The notes beneath the pieces were generated by a model. It was not told the DNA's origin, searched no databases, and worked only from the letters and a program-made list of their open reading frames with translations. Positions 1 to 15,135 of a DNA stretch of 64,000 bases are shown here, piece by piece. The DNA is taken from the NCBI GenBank assembly GCA_963921795.1, contig OY997641.1, positions 60,090,675-60,154,674 of the forward strand. The letters are read 5' to 3'. The translations under genes and the position numbers were made by a program. Numbering within the stretch: position 1 is the stretch's first letter; each line of letters starts with the position of its first letter. The stretch is from Nannobrachium achirus (lineage: Eukaryota; Chordata; Actinopteri; Myctophiformes; Myctophidae).

Positions 1-512
1 AATTTGGCAACGTCACTTTTTCTTGTTTTGTTTTTTTCTCTATCAGTTTGGGGGTAATCTACACAACATATAGGATATATTATACACACCATGATCAGTG
101 CTTATGGATTCGACCTCACTACAAGCTAAAAAGAATATTTAGGTCAGATCAGAGGCTACTATCATGCTCATACTTGTTGACTGTCCGTAATAAATAAAAT
201 AAAAAAGAAGAAGAAAAGTATTACATTTGCATATGAATGAGTTTTTTCGAACATAAAAACATTTGCATGTCAATGTCAAGAACAACCACAGTGCAACACA
301 AACTCAGTGCCATGAGCTAAATTCAGTACTACTGGCCTTAGAATACTAGACAAATCAGTTTACGATAGGGGTGTCCTGTATTTTGCAAGTGTAAAGGCTA
401 ACACACTACAGATACTGCATTTAAAAGCTCAATTGAAGCCCCTTTTGTAATACAAGCGGTCATAATTTAAGTCGACAGTAAAAGGTTAATCTCTTTTCTT
501 GAAAAGATGGGT
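1..512. other. 3' flank of left H2B, no gene seen
   Basis: AT-rich non-coding DNA downstream of the left H2B. Position 490-500 holds the pyrimidine-rich complement of a purine-rich histone downstream element (AAAAGAGA on the minus strand), expected to pair with U7 snRNA. Nothing else was recognised. Confidence 0.6.
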
Positions 513-528
513 GGTCCTTAAAAGGACC
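513..528 (-). promoter_or_regulatory. Histone 3' stem-loop of left H2B
   Basis: Minus-strand GGTCCTTTTAAGGACC, a 6-bp stem with a 4-nt loop, lies 26 bp after the H2B stop. It is the SLBP-binding processing signal of replication-dependent histone mRNAs. The stem is GGTCCT rather than the GGCTCT used by the other genes here, and both strands of the stem are changed so pairing is kept. Confidence 0.9.
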
Positions 529-554
529 GTTGTGTTTAGAGCAGGCAGGACAGC

Positions 555-941
<387 letters not shown>

Positions 942-989
942 CTAGTAGATACTGAAGAAGGATTGACTCCCCATGCGGCTTAGCACCCT

Positions 990-1042
990 TATTTATACCA
1001 ACCCCATGTAAATGAAGGGTACACATCCCTGCACAGGATTGG
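990..1042 (-). promoter_or_regulatory. H2B promoter (left)
   Basis: On the minus strand a CCAAT box (1038-1042), an octamer-like ATTTACAT (1006-1013; the canonical H2B octamer is ATTTGCAT, one base different) and TATAAATA (990-997) lie in the order usual for H2B promoters. Confidence 0.75.
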
Positions 1043-1860
1043 GTGATTCTGCCACAAGGAGGGAGGTGTCTTAGTTTCTGCAAAATGTTTTACCGCCCAG
1101 CCCTACAACATGCTCTATTGTCCCTCAAAATGAGCGGGACAAATGTCCCCTCCTATGTGGAAAGTCTCAGGTTGGGACTAAGTATATTATATACATTTAG
1201 GGTATATTTATTATTTCATTGAATAATGATATGCAACACGCCCATAGACAATTCCAGTTGTAACACAGTGTCTTTCAATGCAGAACATAATAATTAATTA
1301 GAACAGTCTGTGTTCATCTGTAAATAGTGTCACTATAACTGCAAAGCAGCCTATTGCTTAGCTTGATTCTCATTTCCCTTCCCAGTTCTTTTTAACCACA
1401 TACTTTAATCATGTTTAATGTGTAGCTGCCGCTGTCTCTGACTTCAAACACCAACGGAAAGATGTGTGTAATCGTTTGAGATGAAATTAGGTGAAAGGTG
1501 ACTCATTCTACAGTCCTATGGTTTTCACCCAGGCGCCGAAGCCCAGTAAAAAGTAAACATAGTTTAGTTTATTCATTTATATAAAAGTGAGTCAGGGAGT
1601 GTGAGTGCTGGCAAAAGTGGGCGTGAAGTTGATTTACATTTAATCAGATTCAATACAATTTATTCGTGATTTTAAATGCAAATTGTTTTTTAATGCACTA
1701 TCGTGCTTACTGACCAGCCATGTAACAGTTGTACTTGTAATACGGTTAAATCCATGTTTGTTTACTGCACGCTTGCCTATAGGGTAGCAATCAGTTTACA
1801 TTAAACTAGTGCAGGACAACACATTGGCATAGAATCAACTCTTTGAAGAATTGTGTGGGC
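1043..1860. other. H4-H2B intergenic DNA (left)
   Basis: Non-coding, AT-rich spacer between the H4 3' end and the H2B promoter. The segment near 1841-1856 (CTCTTTGAAGAATT) is the H4 downstream-element region. No open frame or repeat was recognised. Confidence 0.5.
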
Positions 1861-1876
1861 GGCTCTTAAAAGAGCC
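1861..1876 (-). promoter_or_regulatory. Histone 3' stem-loop of left H4
   Basis: GGCTCTTTTAAGAGCC on the minus strand, 31 bp past the H4 stop codon. It is intact although the gene it served is interrupted by a LINE. Confidence 0.9.
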
Positions 1877-1907
1877 TTTGGGTTGTTGGTAGATCAAGTC
1901 GAAATTA

Positions 1908-4585
<2,678 letters not shown>

Positions 4586-4600
4586 CCCTCGGCCTGACAT
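4586..4600 (-). pseudogene. Histone H4 5' fragment (codons 1-5)
   Basis: Minus-strand ATG TCA GGC CGA GGG encodes MSGRG, the conserved H4 N-terminus. The next codon should be AAG of KGGKG, which is found at 2204 on the far side of LINE C. This places the insertion exactly between Gly5 and Lys6 of the coding count that includes Met. Confidence 0.9.
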
Positions 4601-4770
4601 TTTGCTGCAGCTGTGTGTGTAGATACAAAACTGAATGCCTGCTGGACTCAGAGCCCTCTCTTTATATCCTCGTTCTGAGGACGTAAGGGAGGACAGGCAG
4701 CCTGCTCTACACTGGGCGTTGCCAAAAAAAAAAGCCGCAGCCCCGACCCCACCCCCTTCTTGGTTCTGCA
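4601..4770 (-). promoter_or_regulatory. H4 promoter and leader
   Basis: Minus-strand TATA box (TATAAA, 4661-4666) about 60 bp before the H4 ATG. A 27-bp block at 4674-4700 containing TTACGTCC is repeated exactly upstream of H2A at 19341-19367. A GC-rich part (4730-4757) lies further upstream. The promoter is undamaged and drives towards LINE C. No counterpart was found for the right H4 remnant. Confidence 0.7.
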
Positions 4771-5556
4771 TGACAATGACCTCTCCAACGGTTATAGGGC
4801 ATGGTTACTTATAAAGATGAGAGACTTGGTGGAAGTTTTGAATTGATTCCCACTTTTCAAGTATGTGTCTTTTTTAGAATACCATATTATAACTCAGCAA
4901 GCCAGGAATAAGGGTACAATGTATCTCCACCAAGCAGTAAACATAACAAATATATTATTATTATTACCCTTATTATTACTATTATTATATTATGCATTTT
5001 ATTTTCAAGTGAGGGGACACAGGGTAGACCTCATGGGCGTTGCCCAAAACTGCAGCACACCCAAACGCTCACAAACACTTCTGTAAAATAGGCTATATAA
5101 TGGCTGCTCTGGTTCTCGTTTTAGTCACATAATTCCTTGGTTACTACCCTCAATGTGTTCTTTAATCAAGTGCAATATGTGACTCTAACCTTTGTGAATT
5201 TGGAAATAGCTTTTTATACATAATAAGATACACTGGCGAAATTGTAACTTAACAATGCTTAATAAGCAGGTGTATCTTATTAGTGTGGTTGCCTACAGGA
5301 CACTAGTTCTATAGTGTAGCTTTCTTATTTTCCCAGATAAACAATCCAGACTATTAAAAGTAAGTCCATGGGGAGTGGTGCTAGCTCGAGGATTGGTGGG
5401 GCCTCACATGACAATCTAGATATTCGATCATAAATAGGTCAGGGGGTCACATGACACCTGGCCATCTACACTTACTGTAGTCAGACGAAGAATGCCGATC
5501 CCACATTGGCTGTTGAATGCTGATCCTTCATTAGCTGTTGATGGTGATCATGACGT

Positions 5557-5592
5557 CATATGAGCCATACAAAGCTTTGTATAGCTCATATG
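5557..5592. repeat. 36-bp near-perfect palindrome
   Basis: Arms CATATGAGC and GCTCATATG flank ATACAAAGCTTTGTAT, so nearly the whole segment is self-complementary with a single unpaired position on each side. Confidence 0.85.
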
Positions 5593-6038
5593 ATCATATA
5601 GGCCAACTAGGAAGACGCCTCAAGCCCCTAAAGGGCGAGGACGCGCCATGTCTTTGCAATCTATCTGGCCAGTGATGTATATCGGACCAGTTACCCATAT
5701 ATGGAGACCCCTTGTACCCATATATGGAGATCCATGTACTGTAGTCTATATGGAGATAAACTGTGAGAGCCCAAACATCCTTACTCAGTTATTCGTTATG
5801 TAAAGGTCTATGACATCTGACATCATACATACGATTTATTTTATGCCAATACATGGAGATCCCTGTCTGTAGAACCAGCCACACAAATATGGGCTGTCTT
5901 GGCCATCTGTCTTGGCCATATATGGATTCTGTTCATATTCTGTTCTGTTCTCATATATGGGCATTCCGATGAAGTCCTGTTAGATATGGACTTAATATTG
6001 ATGACATCAGGGAACTCCATATATGGGCTTAAAAGGGA

Positions 6039-6166
6039 TTCTGTTCGTGGTTCCCATGACATCACAGTGAAGTCAGAGCGTGATGTCAGAGCAGCAAACT
6101 CATTCTGTTAGAGTGGTTCCCCTGACACCACAGTGATGTCAGAGCATGATGTCAGAGCGGCAAACC
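6039..6166 (+). repeat. Two tandem copies of an about 64-bp repeat
   Basis: Copies at about 6039-6101 and 6102-6166 share the core GTGATGTCAGAGC/ATGATGTCAGAGCxGCAAAC with a few substitutions. Tandem repeats like this are common in LINE 5' UTRs, which fits their place just before the LINE A ORF1. Confidence 0.7.
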
Positions 6167-6657
6167 TAGACCTTAAAAAAGTGTACGCGTCCAGACAGAC
6201 GGAATCAGCATGTGCCATTTCACATACTAAACTGCGACCTTCGGTCACAATCAGGTCACATTTATTGATGGTGACATCATCACATTACTAATTGCTAGTC
6301 AATAAGTATGGCCATTGGCTCATTATTAATGGTGAAGCTAAATAAAACCTAACATACCAACATGCATCTACACATAGAGTCCATTAACGATAAAACATGC
6401 CTATTAATAATTGATACATTATTAATACAACTGTTAACAAAAATGTTATTAAGCATGGGCCTTATCAGGATCTAAAACTCACATCACAGCCAATTCTTAT
6501 TATTATTGTTATTCTTATTTTTACTGCGTTGTAACACAATGGCTTTCGTCCATTATGGCGCTTTTCCACTGTGTAGATTGTTTCAAGCATGTATCCATGT
6601 CACCTTAACCACACACACATATAGCCCCTTTTTGACCGCAGCTTTAGCACCACACTG

Positions 6658-9156
6658 TTGTCTAAGAGCAAGCTAGTTTGTGCTAAAGACATCTACTCTT
6701 TCATCGCCCTGCCGAACCGGCGTGAGTTCGAGTTGTGCTTCTATCAAGAGCCAACGCTGCGTCGCTTTCTGGAGCAATATACTATTGATGTGGAGGAGGA
6801 AAAATGGAAGGACTGGTCCATAGAATCCTCCGTGAGTATCAGCACCGTGAATGTGGTGGTTAAGTTCTGGACCGGACGGGTCTCAGATCATGATGTGGAC
6901 CTGTACCTGAAACGTTACTGCAACATCCTTGAGAAACCGTACAAGCCGGTGGATGCGTTCGGGATATGGTACGGAGTACGAAAGTACAAAGTAGAGATTA
7001 AGCTTGACACCAGCGGGAAACGTATGTCTCTGCCCTGCTCCATTTCACTGGGTCCCTACAATGGGCGCATTTTCTACCCGGGCCAGGAGACCAGGTGCTT
7101 CATCTGCAACAGCACGGAGCACCAGGTCCGGGAGTGCGACCAGGTGAAATGCTGGAAGTGTTCGATCCTGGGACACAAGGCGAAGGACTGCGGGAACGAC
7201 GCGGTGTGCAGTTTGTGTGGAGAGCTCGGGCACTCGTACTTCCAGTGCCCCAAGTCGTACAGCAACAAGGCTAAAGAGCACCGAAAGGAGCAAGCAGCAG
7301 AACAGCAGAGACGTGTAGTGGAGCTACTGCGGAGCAGCAGGCAGGCGCTGCCACCAGACGGAGCCAGCACCCCACAGTCGGCTGACAGTGGGCAGCAGAG
7401 CCGCCGTACTCAGCTTGAACCCGGCGTTCCAACACCAACTCCGACTGAGGAGCGTGGTGGAGCTGGGATGACAGCTGGGACGGGAAGGAAGGTGCCTGAC
7501 GTGACAACAGCGAAGCTGGTTCCTGGGAGAGGTCGTACCCCTTCTTATTATAACTCTATGGGTCGTACTCAGCTCGAACCCGGCGTTCTAACACCAACTC
7601 CGACTGAGGAGCGCGGTGAAGCTGGGATGACAGCTGAGACGGCAAGACCGATGCGTGGCGAGATGACGGTGAACCAGCAGCCGGTGGCCAGCAGAGGGAG
7701 AGGCCGAGGGAGAGGCACATTCTCCGCCGCGAGCATGAGGGAAGCAGCAGCGAGCTCCGGAGGGGCGTCCGCTCTCATGGGGAGACAGCAGCAACAGCAG
7801 CAGCAGCAGTCGCCGCCCCCCTCTTGCCCAGAGGCCGCCGCCGCAGAGGAGACGGAGGAGGCTGTCAGACAGCTGGAGAAAGCTGTCAAAAACATCCTGC
7901 CTCCCTGGTCCGACTCCTCTGGCGTCGAGGAGGAGAAGGGAGCAGAGGCCAATGATCAGCGTGATGAGGAGATGGGCGAGGAGTCAGACGCCTACGACTC
8001 GGCAAGTGAGGAGCCGAGCGAGAAGAGCGAGCGGAGCGACAGTAGCTCAAGCAGCAGTCTTGATTCTAGCGGAGGAGAAGGGCTCCCCTCCACTACTGCA
8101 GAAGGGACACATGGAGACGGAGCTCACGTGAGTGCTTACAAGAAACGTTATACGTCGCCTCTGGCGAATATTTATATAAATGAAAATATTACTCCTTTAA
8201 ATTATAAAACCTGTGTGTTGGTTAAGTCTGATCATCTGGCCGTAGTTGTCGTTTTAAAACTCGGCAAAACAGAAAAGAAGGGTTTTTGGAAGTTGAATGT
8301 GAGCTGTTTAAGAAATAATGATGTATTGATAGAACTAAAAAAAGAGATGGCTATTACCAGGTCGTTACATGTGTTAACTGAATCATACATTGAGTTATGG
8401 GAGGTTTTGAAAGAGCGACTTCGTTTTTTCTTTAAATTTAAGTCTAAACTTTTAAATAAGGAGCAAAACGAAAAGTACAATGCTTTAATGGCTGATTATG
8501 TGAATCTCCGAACGAAAGTAGATAAATCGGAGGCTGATATTGAGCTCTTAAGTGAAATGGAAACTCAATTGGCCAAATTAAATGATGTGTCTTATTGCCT
8601 CCGCCTACAGGCTGGTATGGGGGACACAGATTGCTCCAGTAATATACATAGTCTAATGAATATACACAAGAAGGATTTGGAAAATAAACATGTTGGTTCA
8701 ATTCTAAATGACAATGGTCAATTAATTGAGGATGAAAAAATAAAAAGGGAAACCATTAGAGAACTCTGTAAAAAAATGTATGAGAAAATTACTATTAATG
8801 AGGCAGTTTTGCATAGCTTTCTCGACTCCATCGATCTGAGCGAGGTTGGCCTTAATTCAGCAGGTGGGGAAATAACTAAAAATGAGGTGAGGGAAGCTAT
8901 CTCACAATTAAATAAGGGCAAAGCGCCAGGCCCAGATGGCCTGTCTAGTGAGATTTATCTCTCTTGTGTAGAAGATTTGGTGGACCTGCTGACCTCGGCT
9001 TTTAATGATGGTGTCAAGTTGGGCAAAATGCATGATTCTTTTTATCATGGTGTTATATCCCTAATATATAAAAAAGGGTCCGCGAATAATTTAGATAATT
9101 GGAGGCATGTCACTCTGATGAACATCGATTATAAAATACTTGCTAAGATAGGCTAA
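6658..9156 (+). pseudogene. LINE A ORF1 fused by deletion to ORF2 RT start
   Basis: The frame begins at a TTG (no ATG exists before residue 120), so the original start may be mutated or the ORF truncated. Residues 1-140 form an ORF1 N-terminal region. Three CX2CX4HX4C zinc knuckles follow at about 147-160, 165-178 and 184-197, which bind nucleic acid in LINE ORF1 proteins. Then come a Q/E/R-rich stretch, two RTQLEPGV-PTPTPTEERG repeats (DNA period 156 bp, 7408 and 7564), a poly-Q run (7787-7810) and an acidic Ser-rich region. After the deletion junction the frame enters ORF2 at IYINEN, retains the endonuclease SDH motif (KSDHLAVV) and the RT motif KGKAPGPDGL (753-762), then stops at 9156 in a frameshift. 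Confidence 0.8.
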
Positions 9157-9179
9157 TTGTAAATAGACTAAATATCGAT

Positions 9180-10871
9180 TTGGAAAAACTCATTGAAAAA
9201 GAACAAACATGTGCCATTAAGGGTAGATTTATGTGGGATAACCTGGGGATTCTAAGAGAAATTACTGGTGGTGAAGTGAAAGAGGAATTTTATGTTATAA
9301 GTTTAGATCAAAAGAAGGCGTTTGATTACATTTCAAGGGAGTATTTGTGGGAGGTTTTAAAAGCATATGGTTTTAAAAAGGAATTTATCAATTTGATTAA
9401 AATGCTGTATGCAAAGTCCACAGTTCAGGTAAATGTTAATGGTGTCTTGACTGAAACTTTTGACATTAAAAGAGGAGTAAAACAGGGTTGTCCGCTTTCG
9501 GGAGCTCTCTATATTCTGGCAATTAACCCTTTATTAAAAAAGATAAAAAACGATAAAAGACTAACAGGTATTAAAACTAGTGGGGGTGAGCGCTTGGTCG
9601 TCCTGGCCTATGCCGACGACGTAATTGTAATTGTTAAAAATAAGAAAGAGTTAGATATAATTAACGAGCATCTATCACTCTATGAAGAGGTCTCTGGATC
9701 AAAGTTAAACCTGGATAAAACGGAGGGTGTCTGGTTTGGGAGGAGCGAGGCACGGCCGAATATTAACATAAAAGATACAGATTCTATGACAATCCTAGGG
9801 ATTAAGTTCAGTGCCAGTGATTCCTATGAGAAAAATTGGGACGAAAAGGATAAAGAAATTAAGGAGGAATTAAACAAATGGGAAAACAAATCCTGTTGTT
9901 ACAGAACTAAAATTATTATTATTAAGTCTTTTATTGTTTCTAAGGTGATTTTCTTAGCAACAATTTTTCCTCCCAAGGACCAGACTCTGAAAAAAATTAA
10001 TAAAACGTTGGTTAACTTTATTTGGGGAACCACCAGAGAGGTGACAAAAAGAGACCTGCTCTATAAAAGTAAAAAGAAAGGGGGGCTGGGGGCTGTGGAC
10101 TTTGGGCTCAAACTAAAAATGTCTTTTTGTAAAAATGTTGCATCTGGGTTTAAAAGGAAAGCTCTGTGGATTGGAGAGGTTTTAAGCTGGTCCAAAAAGA
10201 AGGGTAGGGCAAGGAGCTCAGTACCTTATTATAAATTAATGTATGGGGATTTATTATCCAACTCTGAACACCTGAACATTGACTGGATCGAAATGTCCAG
10301 TAAGCATATTTATTCTATTATTTGTGATGATCTGTATGGTGGCATCTTCCCCTATAAAGGTCTTGATGATGTGCAGAAACAGGTGTGCTTGAAAAATATA
10401 TGGAGCAAAAACTTATCTGAAAAAAAGAGGGATGTAATGTGGCTTGTCTCTGTTAGGAGGCTAGCTGTTAGAGCAGTTGTAAAATGGAGCTGCTTTGTGA
10501 CAACGGTGAAATGTCCAATGGGAAATTGTAATGACGATGAGTCAATAGAACACCTGCTTGTAGACTGCCAGAGGTCAAGATATGTCTGGGGGAAGATGAC
10601 ACTCATCGGTTTTAAAATCAAGGTGACTTATAACGCTGTTATGTATGGTGTGTTTGAGGAAAAAATGTCTGCTATGGATCATGACTTCTATTGGTCTGTG
10701 ATTTGCACTGTGGTAAACAAGTTATGGAACACTAGATGTGCCATGGTGATTCACCAGGAATCCATATCTGGGGAAGTTGTATTCAAGCAGATAAGAACTG
10801 AACTGAAAAGGCAAAGAACACTGGACTCAAAACAAAGAATACTCAAGCCATGGCACCTTTTGGCACTTTAA
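9180..10871 (+). pseudogene. LINE A ORF2, RT palm and C-terminal part
   Basis: A continuation of the RT after a frameshift at about 9150-9175, where LINE B reads AKIIVNRL and LINE A stops at AKIG. The frame encodes EQTCAIKGRF, GCPLSGALYI, the catalytic YADD at 144-147 and the C-terminal CPMGNC-H-C zinc-like cluster. It lacks an initiator matching the family and is only the downstream half of ORF2. Confidence 0.85.
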
Positions 10872-11160
10872 AAATTACTGTTAAAAAAAAGAAAGAAAAA
10901 AAAATATATTCTATATTTTTCTATTTTATATTTTTGTATTTATAGGCCTTTTGGCTTCAATGTAAAAAAAAGGGGGAGTGAAAAAAAAAAAGAGAAGTAA
11001 TGCCCTTACATGTAGTAATATAATTGTGTAATTACTGTATGATTGTTTTCATATGCATTTTTGTAGTCTACTGCTTAAAATGACTGTATTCATATGCCTG
11101 TTTGATTGCTTGAAATGATTGTAAAACCTGCAAAATTTTCAATAAAGTTTATTTAAAAAG
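10872..11160 (+). other. LINE A 3' UTR
   Basis: A-rich, non-coding 3' UTR ending in CAATAAAGTTTATTTAAAAAG-type sequence (key parts AATAAA and TTTAAAAAG), shared with LINEs B and C. Confidence 0.8.
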
Positions 11161-11222
11161 CGAATGAAGAGAAGAAGCCTAGAAAACAATGAAAGCTTGT
11201 TTAACATTCACACCTCTTCATC

Positions 11223-11807
11223 ATGGCTTCACTCTCATTCGTTACCTGTAACGTGAGAGGAATCAAATCCATGGAGAACAGAAGGTCTAAGTTGAACATT
11301 CTTCACAATACGAGGTATGATATTATATGTGCTCAAGAACTGAGACTGACGACACAGAGTGATATTGATGATGTTGCTACTATTTGGAGAAAAGGCACTT
11401 CTATTATCTCTATAGGTTTTGATAAAGCTGACGGTGTGGGTATATTTTTTAATAGTAAAGCTGAAATAATTAAGCAAAGAGAAATTATCCCAGGTAGAAT
11501 TTTACTTGTTGACTGTTTTTATTTAAATTTAAAAATTAGAATTATAAACGTGTATACACCACCAGATTCTGCAACAAAAGTAAGAATGTTTAAAAAATTA
11601 TATGAGTTGTTGACGGTGGGTTATCACACTATATTATGTGGTGACTTTAATTCCTATACTGACGAATTGGATAGAATCTCTGCTGTGCACGTAAATCCCC
11701 GGGGCCGCAATAGAGAGGGAAAGGAACTGAAAAAAATGTATGAGTTCTGTGGTGTCAGTGATGTTTTTAGAATTTTGCATCCAACAGATGTGGGCTACGC
11801 GTTTTGA
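11223..11807 (+). pseudogene. LINE B ORF2, APE endonuclease domain
   Basis: ORF2 start with the apurinic-endonuclease fold that nicks the target in target-primed reverse transcription. Visible motifs: VTCNVRG (Asn of motif I), CAQEL (catalytic Glu), NVYTPP and CGDFNSYTDELDR. The frame breaks after about 194 codons. The missing end (RIDHIYIN and KSDHLAVV) continues in another frame at 11740-12012, which is closed by an in-frame TAG where LINE A has Glu. Confidence 0.85.
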
Positions 11808-11814
11808 CAAAAAT

Positions 11815-12012
11815 GTCAAGACGAGGATAGACCATATTTATATTAATGGAAACATTACTCCTCTAAACTATAAAACCCGTGTCTTAGTTAAATCTGATCA
11901 TCTGGCCGTAGTTGTGCTTTTAAGACTTGGCAAAACAGAAAAGAATGGGTTTTGGAAAATGAATGTAAGCTGTTTAAAAAATAACGATGTGTTTACAGAA
12001 CTAAAAAAATAG
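11815..12012 (+). pseudogene. LINE B ORF2, end of endonuclease domain
   Basis: A frame-shifted continuation encoding RIDHIYIN and the SDH motif, then the linker up to ELKK followed by the premature stop. Confidence 0.75.
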
Positions 12013-12036
12013 GTTGCTATTACCAGGTCATTACAT

Positions 12037-13308
12037 GTGTTTACTAAATCATATATTGAACTATGGGAGGTAATGAAAGAGCGGCTACGTTTTTTCTTTA
12101 AATTTAAATCTAAACTATTAAATCAGGAGCAAAATGTGAAGTACAATGCTTTAATGGCCGACTATGTAAATCTTCGAACAAAAGTAGATAAATCGGAGGC
12201 AGATAACGAGCTATTAAGCGAAATGGAAACTCAATTGGCTGATGTGTCACAGTGCCTCCGCCTACAGGCTGGTATGGGAGACACAGAATGCGCCACTAAT
12301 ATACATAGTTTAATGAGTTTACACAAGAAGAAGCTGGAAAATAAACATATTGGCGCTATTCTAAATGACAATGGTCAGTTAATTGAAGATGAAAAAATAA
12401 AAAGGGAAACCATTAGAGAACTCTGTAAAAAAATGTATGAGAAAATTACTATTAATGAGCCACTGTTGCATACCTTTCTTGATTCCGTTGAACTAAGCGA
12501 GGTTGGCCTTAATTCAGCAGGTGGGGAAATAACTAAAAATGAAGTAAGGGAAGCTATTTCACAGTTAAATAAGGGCAAGGCGCCAGGCCCAGATGGCCTG
12601 CCGAGTGAGCTCTTTCTCTCTTGTGTTGAAGATTTGGTGGAACTGCTGACCTCAGCGTTTAATGACGGAATCAGGTTGGGTAAAATGCACGATTCTTTTT
12701 ATCATGGTATTGTATCTTTAATATATAAAAAAGGGCCCTCGAATAACTTAGATAATTGGAGACATGTCACTTTGATGAACATAGATTATAAAATACTTGC
12801 TAAGATAATAGTAAATAGACTAAATCATGATTTGGAAAAACTAATTGAAAAAGAACAAACATGTGCCATTAAGGGTAGACTTATGTGGGATAACCTGGGG
12901 ATTTTGAGAGACATTACTGGTGGTGATGTGAAAGAGGAATTTTATGTTGTAAATTTAGATCAAAGGAAGGCGTTCGATTTCATTTCAAGAGAGTATTTGT
13001 GGGAGGTTTTAAAATCTTATGGTTTTAAAAAGGAATTCATCGATTTGATTAAATTACTGTATTCAGAGTCCACAGTACAGGTAAATGTAAATGGTGTTTT
13101 GACTGAAACCTTTGAAATTAAGAGGGGCGTAAAACAAGGTTGTCCAGCCTCAGCAGCCCTCTATATTTTGGCTATTAACCCTTTATTAAAAAGATTAAAA
13201 AACGATAAAAGACTAACAGGCATTAAAACTAGTGGAGGTGAGCGTGTGGTCGTCCTGGCCTATGCCGACGACGTAACAGTAAAAATGAGAAAGAGTTTGA
13301 TATTGTAA
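12037..13308 (+). pseudogene. LINE B ORF2, RT domain
   Basis: Covers the linker, KGKAPGPDGL, EQTCAIKGR, GCPASAALYI and YADD. The frame is lost right after YADDVTV because 7 nt present in LINE C (CATTGTT) are missing near 13281. Confidence 0.85.
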
Positions 13309-13430
13309 ATGAGCATCTAGCATTTTATGAGGAGGTCTCCGGATCAAAGTTAAATCAGAATAAAACAGAAGGTGTCTGGTTCGGGAGGAGAGAGGCAAGG
13401 CCAAATGTTAACATACAACTTACAGATACT

Positions 13431-14516
13431 ATGACAGTGCTCGGTATAAAATTTAGTAATAACGATTCCTATGGAAAAAACTGGGATGGAAAGGATACAG
13501 AAATTAAGGAGGAACTAAATAAATGGGAAAACAAGTCTATGTGTTACAGAACAAAGATAATAATTATTAAGTCATATATTCTTTCTAAATGTTTATTCTT
13601 AGCAACAATTTTTCCACCGAAGGACCAGACACTGAAAAAAATTAATAAAACTTTGGTTAACTTTATATGGGGAACCACTAGAGAGGTGACAAAAAGAGAC
13701 CTGCTCTATAAAAGTAAAAAGAATGGAGGGCTAGGGGCTGTTGATTTTGGACTCAAACTAAAGATTTCGTTTTGTAAAAATGTTGCATCTGGTTTTAAAA
13801 GAAGTGCTGTATGGATTGGAGAGGCTCTGAGCTGGACCAAAAAGAAGGGTAGGGCAAGGAGCTCATTTCCATATTATAAAATTATGTATGGGGATTTAAT
13901 AGCTATTTCTGAACACTTGAATATTGACTGGGTTGAAATGTCCAGCAAAAGTATTTATGAATTTTTGTGTGATGATTTATATGGGGGCATCTTCCCTTAT
14001 AAAAACCTTAATGATGTGCAAAAACAGGTCTGCCTTAAAAATATTTGGAGTAAAAATGTATCTGAAAAAAAGAGGGATGTAATGTGGCTGGTCTCCGTTA
14101 GGAGGCTAGCAGTAAGGGCAGTGGTAAAATGGAGCTGCTTTGTAAAAACTGTAAAATGTCCTGTAGAAAACTGTAATGACGATGAGTCCATAGAGCACCT
14201 GCTCGTGGATTGTCAAAGGTCAAGGTATGTATGGGGGAAGATGTCACAACTTGGATTTAATATAAAGGTCTCGTATAATGCTGTAATGTACGGGGTTTTT
14301 GAAGAAAACATGTCCGCCATGGACCAAGAATTTTTTTGGTCTATTATTTGCACTGTTGTGAATAAATTGGGGAACACTAGGAGTGCCATGGTCATTCACC
14401 AGGAGACCATTTCTGGGGAGGTAGTCTTCAAACAGGTAAAAACTGAGCTCAGAAGGCAACGAACACTGGACTCTAAACATAACAAACTGAAGCCATGGCA
14501 CCTTTTGAACTTGTAA
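13431..14516 (+). pseudogene. LINE B ORF2, C-terminal part
   Basis: 361 codons after the deletion, including the CPVENC-H-C zinc-like cluster and the PWHLLNL end. Nearly identical to LINE C, with differences such as Trp to Gly in KLGNTR. Confidence 0.85.
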
Positions 14517-14782
14517 AAAAGAAAGAAAAAAAAATCAATTTCTATTTTTCTATATTTATTATATTTCTATTTTCTTGTTTTGTATGCTCTTTTTTGCTTC
14601 GATGTAAAAAAAAAAAAGAGAAGGAAAAGGTGAGGGTTAAACAAAACAAAAAAAGAAAGTAATGCCCTTACATATTATATTATAATTATGTAATTACTTT
14701 AATGTATGACTGTAATCATATGACTTCTTTGAATGCTTAAAATGATTGTAAAAATGCAAAATTTTCAATAAAGTCTATTTAA

Positions 14783-15088
<306 letters not shown>

Positions 15089-15119
15089 TAATTTCGACTT
15101 GATCTACCAACAACCCAAA

Positions 15120-15135
15120 GGCTCTTTTAAGAGCC
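15120..15135 (+). promoter_or_regulatory. Histone 3' stem-loop of right H4
   Basis: GGCTCTTTTAAGAGCC, 31 bp after the H4 stop, followed about 20 bp later by a purine-rich downstream element (TTCAAAGAGTTG). Confidence 0.9.

Larger units (their letters stand above)
4771..6624. other. Spacer between H4 promoter and LINE A
   Basis: No gene recognised. It may include the 5' UTR of LINE A, whose 5' boundary I cannot place. It contains ATT-rich microsatellite DNA (4951-5000), a 36-bp palindrome (5557-5592), several scattered copies of a CCATATATGG-type word (about 5690-6030) and a direct repeat of about 64 bp (6039-6166). Confidence 0.5.
6625..11160 (+). mobile_element. LINE A, internally deleted Tx1-like element
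   Basis: A plus-strand element with ORF1 (from about 6658), an internal deletion joining ORF1 to the end of the endonuclease domain (junction near 8150-8170), a damaged RT ORF, and a 3' UTR ending in AATAAAG and TTTAAAAAG at 11160. Protein divergence from LINE B is clearly larger than that between B and C. The 3' end is fused directly to the 5' end of LINE B at 11161 without intervening target DNA. The 5' limit is uncertain. Confidence 0.85.
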
